Translations under genes and position numbers: made by a program
Assembly (NCBI GenBank): GCA_021464245.1
Contig: JADCRB010000018.1
Span: 930,001 to 994,000 of the forward strand
Source of the DNA: Carallia brachiata
Taxonomy: Eukaryota > Streptophyta > Magnoliopsida > Malpighiales > Rhizophoraceae
Reading direction: 5' to 3'
Length of the DNA stretch: 64,000 nt
Part shown: in pieces, positions 53,571 to 64,000 of the stretch
How positions within the stretch are numbered: position 1 is the first letter of the stretch
Layout: each line of letters starts with the position of its first letter
The notes under the pieces: generated by a model
Told to the model about the DNA's origin: nothing
Database searches by the model: none
The model's input: the letters and a program-made list of their open reading frames with translations, nothing else

Positions 53571-55112
53571 CTATCATTAAGAAGACATCATAAATGGGTT
53601 AAAAAAAAAACTATTTATTGTAATGAGTTTTTTGATCAAGCAACAAATAATACTTGGCGCTCGGTGTTATGAACCCACCACACATAAGACAAAGAAGAAG
53701 TCATCATCTAACATGAAGCTGTTTTATGACATGCCCAAGTGAGAATCTGGTAATTATATGAATTCCAGGGCTGGAAAAATTGGAAGCATATAGGTTCATA
53801 TAATTTCAATCCAAAAAATTAAACAAACTAGCTAGTTTTTTTTTTTTTTTTGATCAAACAGCTAGTTTTTATTTAATATTTTTAACCTTCCACCTCATCC
53901 ATAGACTTCACAGACGTACTCAAACAAATTCCACAACTCCTATAACGAAGAAATTTCAAAATCAACTCCAAATCAAACATAAAAACCCAACTACAACATA
54001 AACAAAAAATTTTTAAAAATAATGTAAGCTCACCACCACAAACCAATAGAAAAAATAGATGTAAAAGGAGGAACGAGAATAAATTGAGAAATCCCAATCA
54101 ATAAGGAGGATTGATTATAGAAAAAAAATTAGATTTAGGGTTGGGATTTGTCAAATTTTGAAAGAAAATTTAAACCTAAGAAGAGAAATGAGTAAGAAGG
54201 ATACTGGAAGAAATTGAGTTAGAGAACGAGTAAATTGCAAAAAAAAAATTGAATAAGGAATGAGGGATTTGGGCATTTGGAAGATTGTAACTTCTGCTCT
54301 AACTCTCCTTCGTTGGTTCTCTCTTCTTGTTCGTGCTTTCTTTTGCTACGTTCTTTTGGGGCTCTTCGTTGCTTCCCTGCTCGCATTCCTTTTTTTTTTT
54401 TTTTACAATCACGAGTTATTCTCTAAAACAACGACCGCCCGCGGACGTTGTTTTCCCTAAACGTGGTCCTGTTTTTGGGTTGACCCACACATGATTTTCT
54501 TTTCACTTATTAATTTTCACGCCCCAACCACCAACAAATGAAGCAAATATTTTCTTGTAAATCATTTTCCTCTCAAACAAGGTGAAAATTTTAACTAATT
54601 TTGGGTAGGGAGATAAAGACACTTAGATCGTTTTGTATATGTTAGAAGCCAATTATCATATATTAATTCATATTTAGAATCTGTTTGTTTATTAAAAAAT
54701 AATTTATATTTATAAAATATTTATAAAAAAATATTTTAAATAAAATTAATAATTTTTTATTTTATCATTCATTTAAAATACACATTGTATTTTTTTTTTT
54801 AAAAATAACTTTAATTTAGAATAAGTGTAAATTATTTTATTTAAAAATTTTAAAATTTTTTTCAAAATTTTCTGTTAATTATTTATTTTATATGAAACAA
54901 ATTTTAAAAAATAAAGAAAACTTTTTTTATAAAATATTTATTGTAAACAAACGTATCCTTAGTTATATAATAAAATAAAATAAAATAAACTAACGTAAAT
55001 TTATAATATTAACATTTTGGGCTAGTTTGTGGGATCTATTTTATATCATAGACTAGTATTGACAAATAATATAATTATTAAAATATCTTTCCTAGAAACC
55101 TAGGACGCAAAA
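53571..55112. other. No gene seen
   Basis: The stretch is A/T-rich. 54650-55080 is extremely A/T rich. Poly-T runs occur at 53837-53851 and 54390-54403. Confidence 0.4.
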
Positions 55113-55465
55113 ATCCGGTTATCGGTAGAGGCGGCCCTCCGCCAGGAGCCCCCGGCACGTGCCGCCGACCGTTTTAGTCACTGAAAGTCGTCTCCTACAC
55201 TATAGGACGCCGACTAGTCCAAATCCAGTCACCACGCGCCGAAATTCAGCCGGAGTAGGCAAGGTCGGAGGTGAGGAGAGTCGGGTGCATGTGGAGAGCT
55301 CGGCAAACGGCAGAACGGTGGGGGCCCAATCTAATAGAGGCAGCGCTCGATGTAGTGGAGAGCTTCTTGGGTGTTGCTCTTGATGGCAGCGAAGTAGAAG
55401 AGCTATTTCCGAAAGAGGCACCCTGATTACGATGGTTGTTGCGGTCGCCGGCCAGATATGGCACT
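55113..55465. other. GC-rich island of unknown origin
   Basis: About 350 bp of roughly 55-60% GC are bounded by A/T-rich DNA on both sides. Three overlapping frames are open (55159-55383 plus; 55200-55421 and 55246-55464 minus), none with a recognised motif. It could be a captured exon or the GC-rich end of a transposon. Confidence 0.35.
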
Positions 55466-58400
55466 ACGTTTTATTTGAACTTTTTTAACAAAAACCTTTT
55501 TTTCTATCAATTTCAAGGTAAGAAATATATTTTTAATGTCATACTTCCTATCTTTTTAATAGGGGAATGGAAAATTAAATTAAAAAACAGAAAGAGAGAA
55601 AATAAAAGCTCTACCTCAAAATAAAATTGTTTTCTGTTTTAATATGTTAAAATTTATTTATATAAATAAATTTAATCCTTATTTTTTAAAAATATTTAAA
55701 AATTTATAAACAATATAAGAATATGTTAGAAAATATTAATTTTATTACTTAATTTTATTTATATTTTATAAAAATTATGTCAAAATTATTAATAAATATG
55801 AGTTAATTATCTCTTAAAATAAAAAAATTATTTAATATATTATAATATTTTTTCTCATATTTTTAAATAAAATAAATAATTATCATGTATTATTTAATAT
55901 TATCTAAATATAATATAAATTAATAATTTAATTTATTATATATTATATTAATTTTATTATTTTATACTATACTATCTAATTTTCGTACAAAACGCAACAT
56001 TATTCTATCACCCCAAAAGCATAACTTTTGGGGACGGATTTATGAGATGCGTCGTGCGTTGGAAAGCAAGCTAGCTAGGGAGTAGAGTCCAATTTCAATC
56101 TCCGAATGGGCCAGAATGAAATGTGGACCTTTATACTTACTTTAGGTCTAAGTTCAAATTAGAACACATGGCCGAGGTCCATATCAAAGCCCATATATAT
56201 ATATATATTTTTTTTTCCATGTTCAGGGTTCCAATTCTTATGTCCAGTTCCATTCTGTTTTTTACAAAAACTAAACAAAAAAAAAAAAGAAATAAAAAAG
56301 TTGCTTTTTGATATCATGCAATTAAAAATAAAAAACTTTTCTTGATTAATAGTCCAAAAATTTTAAACAATTATGCTTCTTCTCAGTAAGAATATAGTGC
56401 ATAGAATCCTTACTCTTGTCATTGCCAGCTCTAGCAAGTTAAAGAACAAAAACTAAATCCTAGCGCTATAGATTTGCGCAAGAGTTTTGTTTTGACATTA
56501 ATCTTTTTTAACGTTCCAGAAAGATTGCATGCTGATTTTGAGCACCAAAAATTGAGACCAAAAGACTCTGCCCGAACGAAGGAAGTTGTGTTGATAATGA
56601 CAAGAACACAAAGCAAAAAAGGAAAAAAAAAAAAAGTTCATGAAAATGATTTTATAAAGCGTGCAAAGTTTAGACATGATTATCTAAGTAACTGTTTATC
56701 CTTGATTATGCATTAAGACTAAACAAAACTGGACCCTTTTTCTTGCTTTTTTTTTTTTTTGAGGAACAAAACTGGACTGTGTATAAATGCCTCAAGATTT
56801 TCTGCTGATGATTAGGCTCTGCTATTTCTTACTGTTCATCAGCTTGGGTTAGGCTAAGAAGCTAGGCTGGGCTGGATTTTGTGCTTCAGTGCCACACAGA
56901 AGTAGAAACCCGATTTACCACTACTATATTTAGAATTCAAGAAACCATGAGGACTTAGTAGTAGTTAAGGTAGCTAAAAGCAGTTGGAGGAAGCCTTCAA
57001 CTGATGAATTTTGGTTCGAACTTAGTCCCTCCTTCATCTCCCCATATCCCCAGTTACCATTAGGCTAACAGCTCCAAAGGAAAAATAATAATAATAATAA
57101 AAAGCTCTTAAAATTGTGCCTAATTAATGATACTAATATGTACAAATTAGCATTTAACCTCCTGCTATTTAATCATTCAATCACTCACTAGCTACTCTTT
57201 AGTGAAATTCCACATAGCCATTTTCAATTTAGTTTGTTGGTTGCCCTCTATCACTCACTTGCATTCTTTTATAGCAATATGCCACATATTATTTCTAAAC
57301 AAAGAAGGAAAAGCAAATGTGCGTCCTTTTTTTTTAGACATGCCAAATGAAAAACGTACCAAAACAACACAGAAAAGAAAAAACTAGCCCCCTGCAAGGA
57401 AGAACTACCTTGAATAATATATCGGCTAACAGCAAAGCATGTATTCCCCGCAGAAAATACTCCCAAAATAGATAAGTCTCATCCCGTGGCTCCGAGATTG
57501 ATTAGAAAATCAGCACAGTAATTCCGTTATCGCGTTCAAGGCACTTGCAAGTTTTAGTTGCGAGGACGTGCTTCAAATTCCTTGCTATTTTTCATGATGC
57601 CAATGTTGGGGAGTTTCTCGTGAAATAAGAACTTGTCTAGATTGGAAGTGTCTCTTAGGACAAGATCCGGCGTTTGTTTATAACAAGAAATGTTTTTCCA
57701 CCCTTTATTTCGTTGAAAGGGGCCGCCTTCCCAAAAATAAACAAACAAATAAATAAGTTTGTAGAAAGGAACTAGTCTTACCAATTTTTTGTTTAGTCAT
57801 TAATGCATGTACGTTTGTACAATATATATGTCAATAATTTTCTTGGTCTTTATTTTTATTGCATTTTTCGCTCCTCTTTACACTATTTTTGTGAAACATT
57901 AATGCATAAATTGCTCTTGGGCTAACAATCCATTCCTTTTTCAAAGGTTGAAATGATTCTGTGATACGGTATTGAAGCCTTTACGATGAAACATTCATGA
58001 ACACAATTGATCACAATACTCCCATTTATTTAATTGAATGGCGAATTTTAATTAAGATAAATGTGGTGATATCTCAAAATATATATACATATGCACACAT
58101 AAATTTATATATTTGTGCAAGGTATGGTAACCATGTACTTTATTTGGACATTTAAAATTAACTTGCTTGCGAATGGGTTTTTCAAAAACTCTTGAATCTC
58201 ATCCAATTTTAGGGTACATTACTGTATCCACATGGACCACATCTTTGCTGTTTTATTCAATAACCACCTAATAGATGACCTACCAGAATTTCCGTAATGT
58301 CACATGCCTTCATTTTCAATATGACAGCAAAATGAGCTGAAGCTGAGCATGAACTTCATTAACACTATCATTCAATGTTGTGGTCTATGACATATTAAAG

Positions 58401-58709
58401 TCTTAAGTTCGATTCTCTAACAAGACGTAGAATGGAGCTAAATGTATACTTATAGAGTTTGCTCTCAATTCTTCTTGACAGAACTATTGGAAAACCACAC
58501 TTGTTTTCTAATTTTTTTAATAGAGAAAAAAAAAAAAAAAAACTTCTTGAGGGCTATTGGTGAGGCGAACTATCTAGCAGCAGCAAATACGTGATGCTTG
58601 CTACCTCTTGGAGGTGAGACACACAGAAATAATATCACTACATATGGACCGTGCTGTTAATCATGCGCAGCAAAGGACATTACGATTCTCCTTTTACAAA
58701 AGGGGGCAT
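55466..58709. other. A/T-rich intergenic region, no gene seen
   Basis: 55620-55980 is nearly pure A/T. (TA)n lies near 56193-56207 and (AAT)n near 57086-57100. Open frames are short and featureless. The right edge at 58709 is the insertion point of the retrotransposon. Confidence 0.4.
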
Positions 58710-59358
58710 TGTAAAGCGTAAATTTCGAGTCTAAAACAATTAAACTCGAAAATACAAAAATAAATTACAAATAAATATTTAAAAATAAAAGAAAATTTAC
58801 GTGGGGTCGATCTCCGTACATCTTCCGATTAGTGTTCCTTTTTTGACTCCGTCAAGGGCTGCACGAGCTTGATCTTGACAGAAATAAATTCCACAGATTT
58901 TTCTTGAACTGGGTAGACTGAAACCGGATATGATTTGGATGTTTTGACTACGGTTAAGAACCGCAGAGACCTGATCTGAGCCGATCTGGCTTAATTTCAC
59001 CGAGGTCGAGAGACTTGTTCTCGGATGAGCTGCCTGGATTTTGCTGAGGGCCGTTTGAGGCTTAATCCCAGCCGGATTTGTAGTAATTTGATATTTTCAG
59101 ATTTAATCATGAAATTCAGATCTAGGCGATCGGAAAATATAAATCTAAAATAATTTGGAAATGGAAACAGCAATTTTTTGGGCCTTACCCCTGAAATATC
59201 TCTCAAAAAGGAGTTAGGAGATTATACTGCAGAGTAAAAGCACGTAAGAAAAGGAGAAATTTTCTTGAGAGATTTTCAAAATTTTCTTTTTCTCTCAAAT
59301 TCTCTGGATTTTTCTGTTTACAGATTTGCTGAATCTTCATTGAACTGAGGCTGGAGGG

Positions 59359-59371
59359 CCTTTTTATAGGG
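59359..59371 (-). promoter_or_regulatory. TATA box of the LTR promoter
   Basis: CCCTATAAAAAGG on the minus strand matches the plant TATA consensus well and lies within the candidate U3, about 90 bp from the LTR edge. Confidence 0.5.
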
Positions 59372-59391
59372 TTAGGGTGGCAATTAATTAT

Positions 59392-59451
59392 GCCACCAAT
59401 CTTGAATCAAGATTGGCGGCAGCTGCCAATCTTGAATTCAAGATTGGTGGC
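59392..59451. repeat. Nested inverted repeat (hairpin) in the LTR
   Basis: Outer arms GCCACCAATCTTGAA (59392-59406) and TTCAAGATTGGTGGC (59437-59451) are perfect complements. Inner arms TCAAGATTGGC and GCCAATCTTGA also pair. The whole forms a roughly 60-bp near-palindrome just upstream of the LTR TATA box. Confidence 0.85.
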
Positions 59452-59868
59452 TGCCAGTCCCTTTTTTTTTTTTTTTTTTTTTTTTTAAAACAAAACACGT
59501 TTACAAATGCCCCCACTTCAAGGGTCGGTAAGGAAGAATTTTACAAAAATGATCCGAACCGAGTCTTGAAGTCCAGTTTGAAACTTGGAAACGTCCTGAT
59601 GAACATTGAATCTTTGGAGTCTTCTATCTTTGACCATGCCTGCTGTTGTTGGATCGCAATAGGAACCCGATACGATCTTGAGAAAGTTAGCAGCCCAGCC
59701 AATATAAAAATTGACCTTCTGGCTCCAGGTGCATTCGAGCTTCCATAGCCCGCAAAGGATTTTTTATATCTCTTAAAGTTCCAGAGCTCTGGTGAGGATG
59801 ATCCGGTAGGCAAAGAACTTGAACCTCCTCAAGAGGAAGGCCCAGGACCTTGGAACTTCAAGACCGGC

Positions 59869-60171
59869 TCACAGAGAGACTGACTGTAGTGATGATTTCC
59901 AAGTCTGCTTCGACGTAAGGAGAGTAGTTGGAACTTCCCTGTACGTCGCTGCATCCAAAGAAAGATTAGGATAATTGCAGCTTCTCATCCCTCTGTGGTA
60001 GATGTGAACTAAGGAGAGTAGTTGGAACTCCATGACACCGATGGCGTTGGAGACTGAGTTTCGAGGGCTTTTAGGGATCCCTCGAAGAAGATTACTCCCT
60101 CTTTTCTTAGCTCGTGCGCCTCCAACTTCTTGATCGAAGAATTTCCTGAGACAAGTGCAGAGACTAGCCAT
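59869..60171 (-). CDS. Uncharacterised ORF in the retrotransposon 3' region (100 aa)
   Basis: I do not recognise it. It starts at an ATG at 60171 (MASLCTCLRKFFDQ) and is rich in Arg, Lys and Ser in its first half. A minus-strand TATATATAT box at 60226-60239 lies about 55-65 bp before the ATG, so it may have its own promoter. It lies between the candidate LTR and the WOX-like ORF in the same orientation. It may be a captured gene piece or noncoding sequence that happens to be open. Confidence 0.3.
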   Translation of the reverse strand: MASLCTCLRKFFDQEVGGARAKKRGSNLLRGIPKSPRNSVSNAIGVMEFQLLSLVHIYHRGMRSCNYPNLSLDAATYREVPTTLLTSKQTWKSSLQSVSL

Positions 60172-60440
60172 TCTCTTTTGAGAAAGAAGAGCTGAGGGGT
60201 GAGTATTATGACTCGGACATGCAAGATATATATACATACGATAAAGGTTTTTTTTTTTATTATTATTATTATTATTTTTTTATTTTTTTATTTTGAAAAG
60301 TCAAAAAGAAGGTACGCAGAATCGAGTAGGGTCTCCACGTCCTTTTCCTGCATAAGAGACAAAGAGGCAGCGGCTGACGCGTGTTCGAAAGTCGTTGCCG
60401 TGTGCTGCAGAAGTCGTTGCACCTTATCTTGTCGGCCGTC

Positions 60441-61043
60441 CTAGCGGGGCCCGAGGCGCAGCTCCAAGTCAAGCTCGACCTCGTCTGGTGGGTCGATGAT
60501 GTTGACGTCGCTTTCCGGCTGGTTGATGCTACCGGAATTCTGGAAAGAGAGGCAAAATTTCGCCGGAATGACTCCTTTCTGCTAGAAAAAGTCCTCCTAG
60601 ACTTAAGTACCTAGGAGGGATGAACCCTTGGCTGACTCCGTAAGACCACCAGGACCAGCGTGCATGCTCCCATGGGCTACGGCTTTGATGATAGTCAAGA
60701 GACTATTGCGTGGAAGAACTCGGACCTGCTTCATTTGACGGCGAAGTTGTACTGGTGGGATCTACCATCGGAACGCAGACTGTTCTTTGGAAAAATCAGC
60801 TCTCAGTGCTGGTTTCTTCCTGCTTCTCCGATTCTGGAACCAATAAAACACATTTTTTCCTTCGATTGCCCCGAGTGGGCGCAATCGTGAGACAAGTTGG
60901 TAAATCTGAGATGCATTAGGCATAATACCTCCATTGTTGTGGAAGACTTCCTCTAGAATTTGCAGTTGCGCCATGGTTGGTTGCCACCTTGTGCGGGGTG
61001 ACCTTTCTTCTCCCTTGTCTTGAGGTTCTGCAACTGGTTCCAT
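60441..61043 (-). pseudogene. WUSCHEL-related homeobox (WOX)-like gene inside the retrotransposon
   Basis: The ATG at 61043 opens an ORF with a WOX homeodomain at about residues 16-80: RTRWQPTMAQLQILEEVF, then a helix 2 region, then IEGKNVFYWFQNRRSRKK. The invariant WF.N.R of helix 3 is present, and the extra residues in loop and turn are typical of WOX proteins. The first frame stops at 60762. Further on the same strand lie a Ser/Thr/Pro-rich stretch, a WUS-box-like ILPLFPEF (about 60535-60562; family core TLxLFP) and an EAR-like VELDLELRPG (about 60456-60485) ending at a stop at 60441. These parts sit in different frames or are separated by stops, so the copy is decayed, mis-assembled or intron-containing. 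Total span (about 200 codons) fits a small WOX protein. WOX proteins are stem-cell transcription factors; this one may be captured cargo. Confidence 0.65.
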
Positions 61044-61128
61044 CTTTCTTGTGGCAGAGGAGCAAAGGTCTGGTGTGTGGTGAAGATCGATTGAGACTGA
61101 TGCTGAGTTTCAGACTCAAACCCTCCGT

Positions 61129-61141
61129 TGCTTTTATATTT
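61129..61141 (-). promoter_or_regulatory. TATA box upstream of the WOX-like ORF
   Basis: AAATATAAAAGC on the minus strand lies about 90 bp before the ATG at 61043, a normal distance for a plant 5' UTR. The ATG context (AAGATGG) is good. Confidence 0.45.
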
Positions 61142-61194
61142 TTGGGCCGTTCACAGTTTATACTCATGCGGGCCAGGAGTTGGATTGGATTTTG

Positions 61195-61400
61195 AACTTG
61201 GTTCTGGACTGTGTTAGAACTTGGAATTTTTGGGTTTTGGGCTTTGGATTGATTTGGGTTGAGTGTTTGGGTTTTTGGATCGAGTGTTTGGGTTTGGATT
61301 TGGTTGGGTTGAGTGTTTGGGTTTTGGACTTAGGTTTTGTGTTTTCGAATTGGGCTCAAGTGTTTGGGTTTGGATTTTTGGGTTTGGTTTTCGCTTGGAC
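61195..61400. repeat. Degenerate tandem TTTGGG-type repeat
   Basis: The plus strand repeats GAGTGTTTGGGTTTTTGGA-like units of about 30-45 nt at least four times. It lies between the WOX-like ORF and the poly-T tract and has no coding sign. Confidence 0.7.
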
Positions 61401-61417
61401 TTTCAGATCGGGACTTC

Positions 61418-61500
61418 CGAACTTTTTTTTTTTTTTTTTTTTGATTTTTTGATTTTTTTTTTTTTTTTTTTTTTTGATTTTTTTGATTTTTTTGATTTTT

Positions 61501-61571
<71 letters not shown>
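61418..61571. repeat. Long poly-T tract interrupted by GA
   Basis: About 150 bp of T with a few GATTTTTT interruptions, read as poly-A on the element's coding strand. It lies directly after the integrase frame. Length in the assembly is unreliable for such tracts. Confidence 0.9.
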
Positions 61572-61580
61572 CAAACATAT

Positions 61581-63982
61581 TTACACATAATATTGTTTCA
61601 GAAATTTACCATTGATTGGGCCGATTCGGACGCCTTCTTGGTCTGACAGCATGTAAGCGTTGTGAGTGTAGGCCTCCTGCACTAAGTATGGCCCGTCCCA
61701 TTTGGAAGTAAGCTTGTCACCAGGCCGATGCTTCATGTTGATGGGCCGTCGCACTGCAAGAACAAGTCTCCAACTTGAAAAGATCGAGGGCGGACCCTGC
61801 GGTTGAACGTGTTGGTGAGCCGGGCTTGGTAGCACTCAAGTTGCTGTTGTGCTTCGAGCCTCCTTTCATCGAGAGCTTCTAACTCATCCAGACGTAGACG
61901 AGCATTCTCCTCCTGTGTGAGTCCTTCCAGAACAGCCATGCGCAGGATGGAATCTGTGTTTCCAACGGCAGTATTGCTTCGACACCGTAGACAAGTGAGT
62001 ATGGCGTCGCCTGTGTTGGAGTCCGGTAAGTTGTACGATACGCCCATAATGCCTCCGGAATTCTGTCATGCCAATCTCTTTTGGATTTAGAGACTACCTT
62101 CCGCAACAGGTTGCATAAGGTCTTGTTGAATGCTTCGGCCAAGCCATTTGCTGGGGCATTGTACATGGATGACTTGTACTGCTTGAACTTGAACTTCTCG
62201 CAGAGCTTGTCGATTAAGCTGTTGTAGAACTGCTTACCATTATCAGTGATGATGAATCGAGGGACTCCATAGCGATAGATCAGCTGAGTCCGGATGAAAT
62301 TGGCAACATGCTCCTTCTTTACCTCTCTAAGTGGAATGGCTTCAGCCCATTTTGAGAAGTAGTCGGTTGCTGCGAGGATGTACAGGTGACCAGGGATGAC
62401 TTTGGCAAGGGCCCCACTAAGTCGAGACCCCAAGCTTCAAAGGGCCAGGATGAGACAGTTGGATGCAGTGGCTCCGGTGGTTGATGTATGTAATTCGCAT
62501 GAAATTGACAAGCTTGACAGGTTTTAGCAAACTCAATTGAATCACGTACCATGGTTGGCCAGTAGTATCCCATCCTTCTGAGTTGGAAGTGCAACTTAGG
62601 CCCTGATTGATGTCCGCCACAAACACCAGAATGTGCTTCAGTGAGAGCCTGTTTTGCCTCTTCATTGGCTAGGCAGCGAAGTAGAACTCCATCAAAAGAC
62701 CTTCGATACAGAGCATCCTTGAGATATATGAAGCGGGGAGCTCGTCGTTGAATTTCTGTCTTATGACGACGATCTTCGGGCAGCTTCCCGTGCTGTAGGT
62801 AGTCAATGATTGGTTGCGCCATCCTCGTCCTCCGCGAGACGTACAGATACAGCGTTGGCTGCTGTAGTTTCTTCATCATCCTTTGTGGCACTATCCATTT
62901 CTGGCATACGGCAACAACTGTAGCCTGGATTTCTGACTTTGCAAGAGAAGTGGCCAGGTTAGCCAACGCGTCTGCCTGAGTGTTTTCTCGTCGAGGCACA
63001 TGCTCCAAGGTGATGCTTTCAAATTCATCCATTAGCTGTCGAGCACGTTGATGGTAAGGCGCAAGGTCCTCTTTCTTCATCATACAATCCTGTAAGTTGG
63101 TTGATGACGAGCTGGGAATCTCCATGGACTTCTATAGTTGGAATCTTCATATCGACAGCCATTTGAAGACCAATGATCAAAGCCTGGTATTCAGCAACAT
63201 TATTTGAACATAACTCACCGAGAATGATAGCATATGGTAGTATTTGTCGTTGAGGAGTGACAAACACTATGCCGGCACCAGCACCATCACGCCTTGCTGC
63301 ACCATCAAAGAACATCGTCCATGGTGGCAGTGTCTCAATGTAAAAGACCTCTTCATCTGGAAGATCATCTGTGAACTCCCAATCTGACGGAATAGGGTGA
63401 TCTGCAAGGAAGTCTGCTAGAGCTTGTCCTTTGACTGCTTTTTGAGGCACGTAGACAATGTCGTAGCTTTGTAGGATTACTGCCCACTTGGCAAGTCGTC
63501 CTGACAAGATTGGTCTAGATAAGATATATTTGACAGGATCAGCTCTGGCAATGAGACGTACCGTGTGAGCTTGCATGTAGTGCCTCAGCTTGTCAATGGC
63601 AAAGAACAGTGCTAGACATGTCTTTTCAATGGGCGAATAACTCAGCTCCGGACCTTTAGTGTTCTGCTCAAGTATACAGCAACTTCCTTTCCCTGCTCGT
63701 TTTCCTGTGCAAGCAAGGCTCCCAAAGATCTTTCCTGCGCTGCAATGTAGAGAATCAACGACTTTCCTTGAATTGGAGCCCTAGGACCGGTGGATTGGAA
63801 AGGTACTTCTTTATGCTCTCAAAGGCTTTGCTGCAAGCTTCGTCCCACTCGAAGTTGACATCCTTCTTCATCAACCGATGGAAAGGTTGACATCTCCCAG
63901 CTAAATTGGAGATGAAACGGCGAATGTAGGCCAGCTTTCCTTGTAGACTTCGCAGCTCGTGCAGGTTTTTAGGTTCAGGCAT
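61581..63982 (-). pseudogene. Retrotransposon pol, 3' part (RT end, RNase H, integrase) with frame breaks
   Basis: 63755-63982 is the end of reverse transcriptase (LRSLQGKLAYIRRFISNLAG). 63025-63576 holds an archaeal-type RNase H with its acidic residues in FFDGAARRDGAGAG, NNVAEYQAL and VHGDSQLV. 62319-63125 holds the integrase zinc finger (H...H...CQACQ). 61879-62433 holds the integrase core with the D-D-E set in ATDYFSKW, ITDNGKQF and NGLAEAFNKT. 61581-61835 is the C-terminal domain (KWDGPYLV). Neighbouring blocks are in different frames, with changes near 63770, 63085, 62420, 62000 and 61790. Catalytic residues remain visible in each block, so the damage is mainly indels. Confidence 0.85.
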
Positions 63983-64000
63983 CTTTTGAATTGCCTCAAC

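Larger units (their letters stand above)
58710..59456 (-). mobile_element. Candidate 3' LTR (about 747 bp)
   Basis: The stretch begins TGTAAAGCG and ends GGCTGCCA on the plus strand, that is TG...CA. A poly-pyrimidine run directly follows at 59457-59487, which on the minus strand is a purine tract of the kind that primes plus-strand synthesis next to a 3' LTR. A minus-strand TATA box CCCTATAAAAAGG lies at 59359-59371. The boundaries are inferred because the partner LTR is outside the window. Confidence 0.5.
58710..64000 (-). mobile_element. Ty3/gypsy retrotransposon of Tat type, 3' part, continuing past the window
   Basis: In minus-strand order: end of reverse transcriptase, degenerate RNase H, a second intact-looking RNase H, integrase, a 2.1-kb 3' internal region, and a candidate 3' LTR. 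A second RNase H and a long 3' region with extra ORFs after integrase are traits of the Tat lineage. Pol carries at least five frame changes, so this copy is not functional as read. The 5' LTR, gag and protease lie beyond 64000. Confidence 0.85.

Noticed and set aside
60660..60919. Plus-strand frames over the homeobox region
   Set aside because: They are antisense shadows of the WOX homeodomain ORF.
61330..61578. Poly-lysine frames on the minus strand
   Set aside because: They arise from the same poly-T/poly-A tract.
61263..61646. 127-codon plus-strand frame rich in Phe
   Set aside because: It is the poly-T tract read as phenylalanine, with no protein character.
1..64000. CRISPR arrays, operons, Shine-Dalgarno sites
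   Set aside because: The DNA is plant nuclear with spliced genes; no direct-repeat/spacer pattern was seen.

Overview
The window is nuclear DNA of a flowering plant, probably a core eudicot. It is AT-rich and intron-dense. Every recognisable gene is a plant housekeeping or trafficking protein, and the right edge is a plant Ty3/gypsy retrotransposon of the Tat type. I could not name the species.

Layout. Positions 81-10121 (minus): CASP, a Golgi coiled-coil membrane protein in 19 exons, with a roughly 583-bp DNA transposon in one intron. 13423-27999 (minus): SCD1, the DENN/WD40 protein of cytokinesis and clathrin-linked trafficking; its 31 exons sum to an exact open frame of about 1207 aa. 29111-33020 (plus): a CCR4-type deadenylase of the CCR4-homolog-5 type in 13 exons, with a decayed copy of its last exon at about 34430. 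36215-41042 (plus): an alpha/beta-hydrolase lipase of 698 aa in 9 exons. 41572-43089 (plus): a small coiled-coil gene of unknown role. 44744-48523 (minus): the RNA chaperone La (LA1 type) in 10 exons.

The stretch 48.6-58.7 kb is gene-poor. It holds a GC-rich repeat-like block (50.3-50.7 kb), a short ORF with repeated SGPSPG-like peptide units (52.7-53.0 kb), a SANT-domain fragment of a SWI3-type chromatin protein (53.3-53.6 kb), and a GC island (55.1-55.5 kb).

From 58710 to the window end runs a minus-strand Tat-type element: candidate 3' LTR, then a 2.1-kb 3' internal region, then integrase, RNase H and the end of reverse transcriptase. The 3' internal region carries a WUSCHEL-type (WOX) homeodomain ORF with its own TATA box, followed by a WUS-box-like motif and an EAR-like motif in the same orientation. 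This is the most surprising content of the window.

A second theme is isolated frame breaks, several at short homopolymers, in otherwise well-conserved exons of CASP, La, the coiled-coil gene and pol. SCD1 and the lipase read through without a break. Because splice sites stay intact, uncorrected assembly indels are at least as likely as true gene decay.

The genes do not form a pathway. CASP and SCD1 both act in membrane trafficking; CCR4-5 and La both act on RNA. The CCR4-5/lipase pair may be conserved microsynteny, since the Arabidopsis homologues I recall are close neighbours on chromosome 1.
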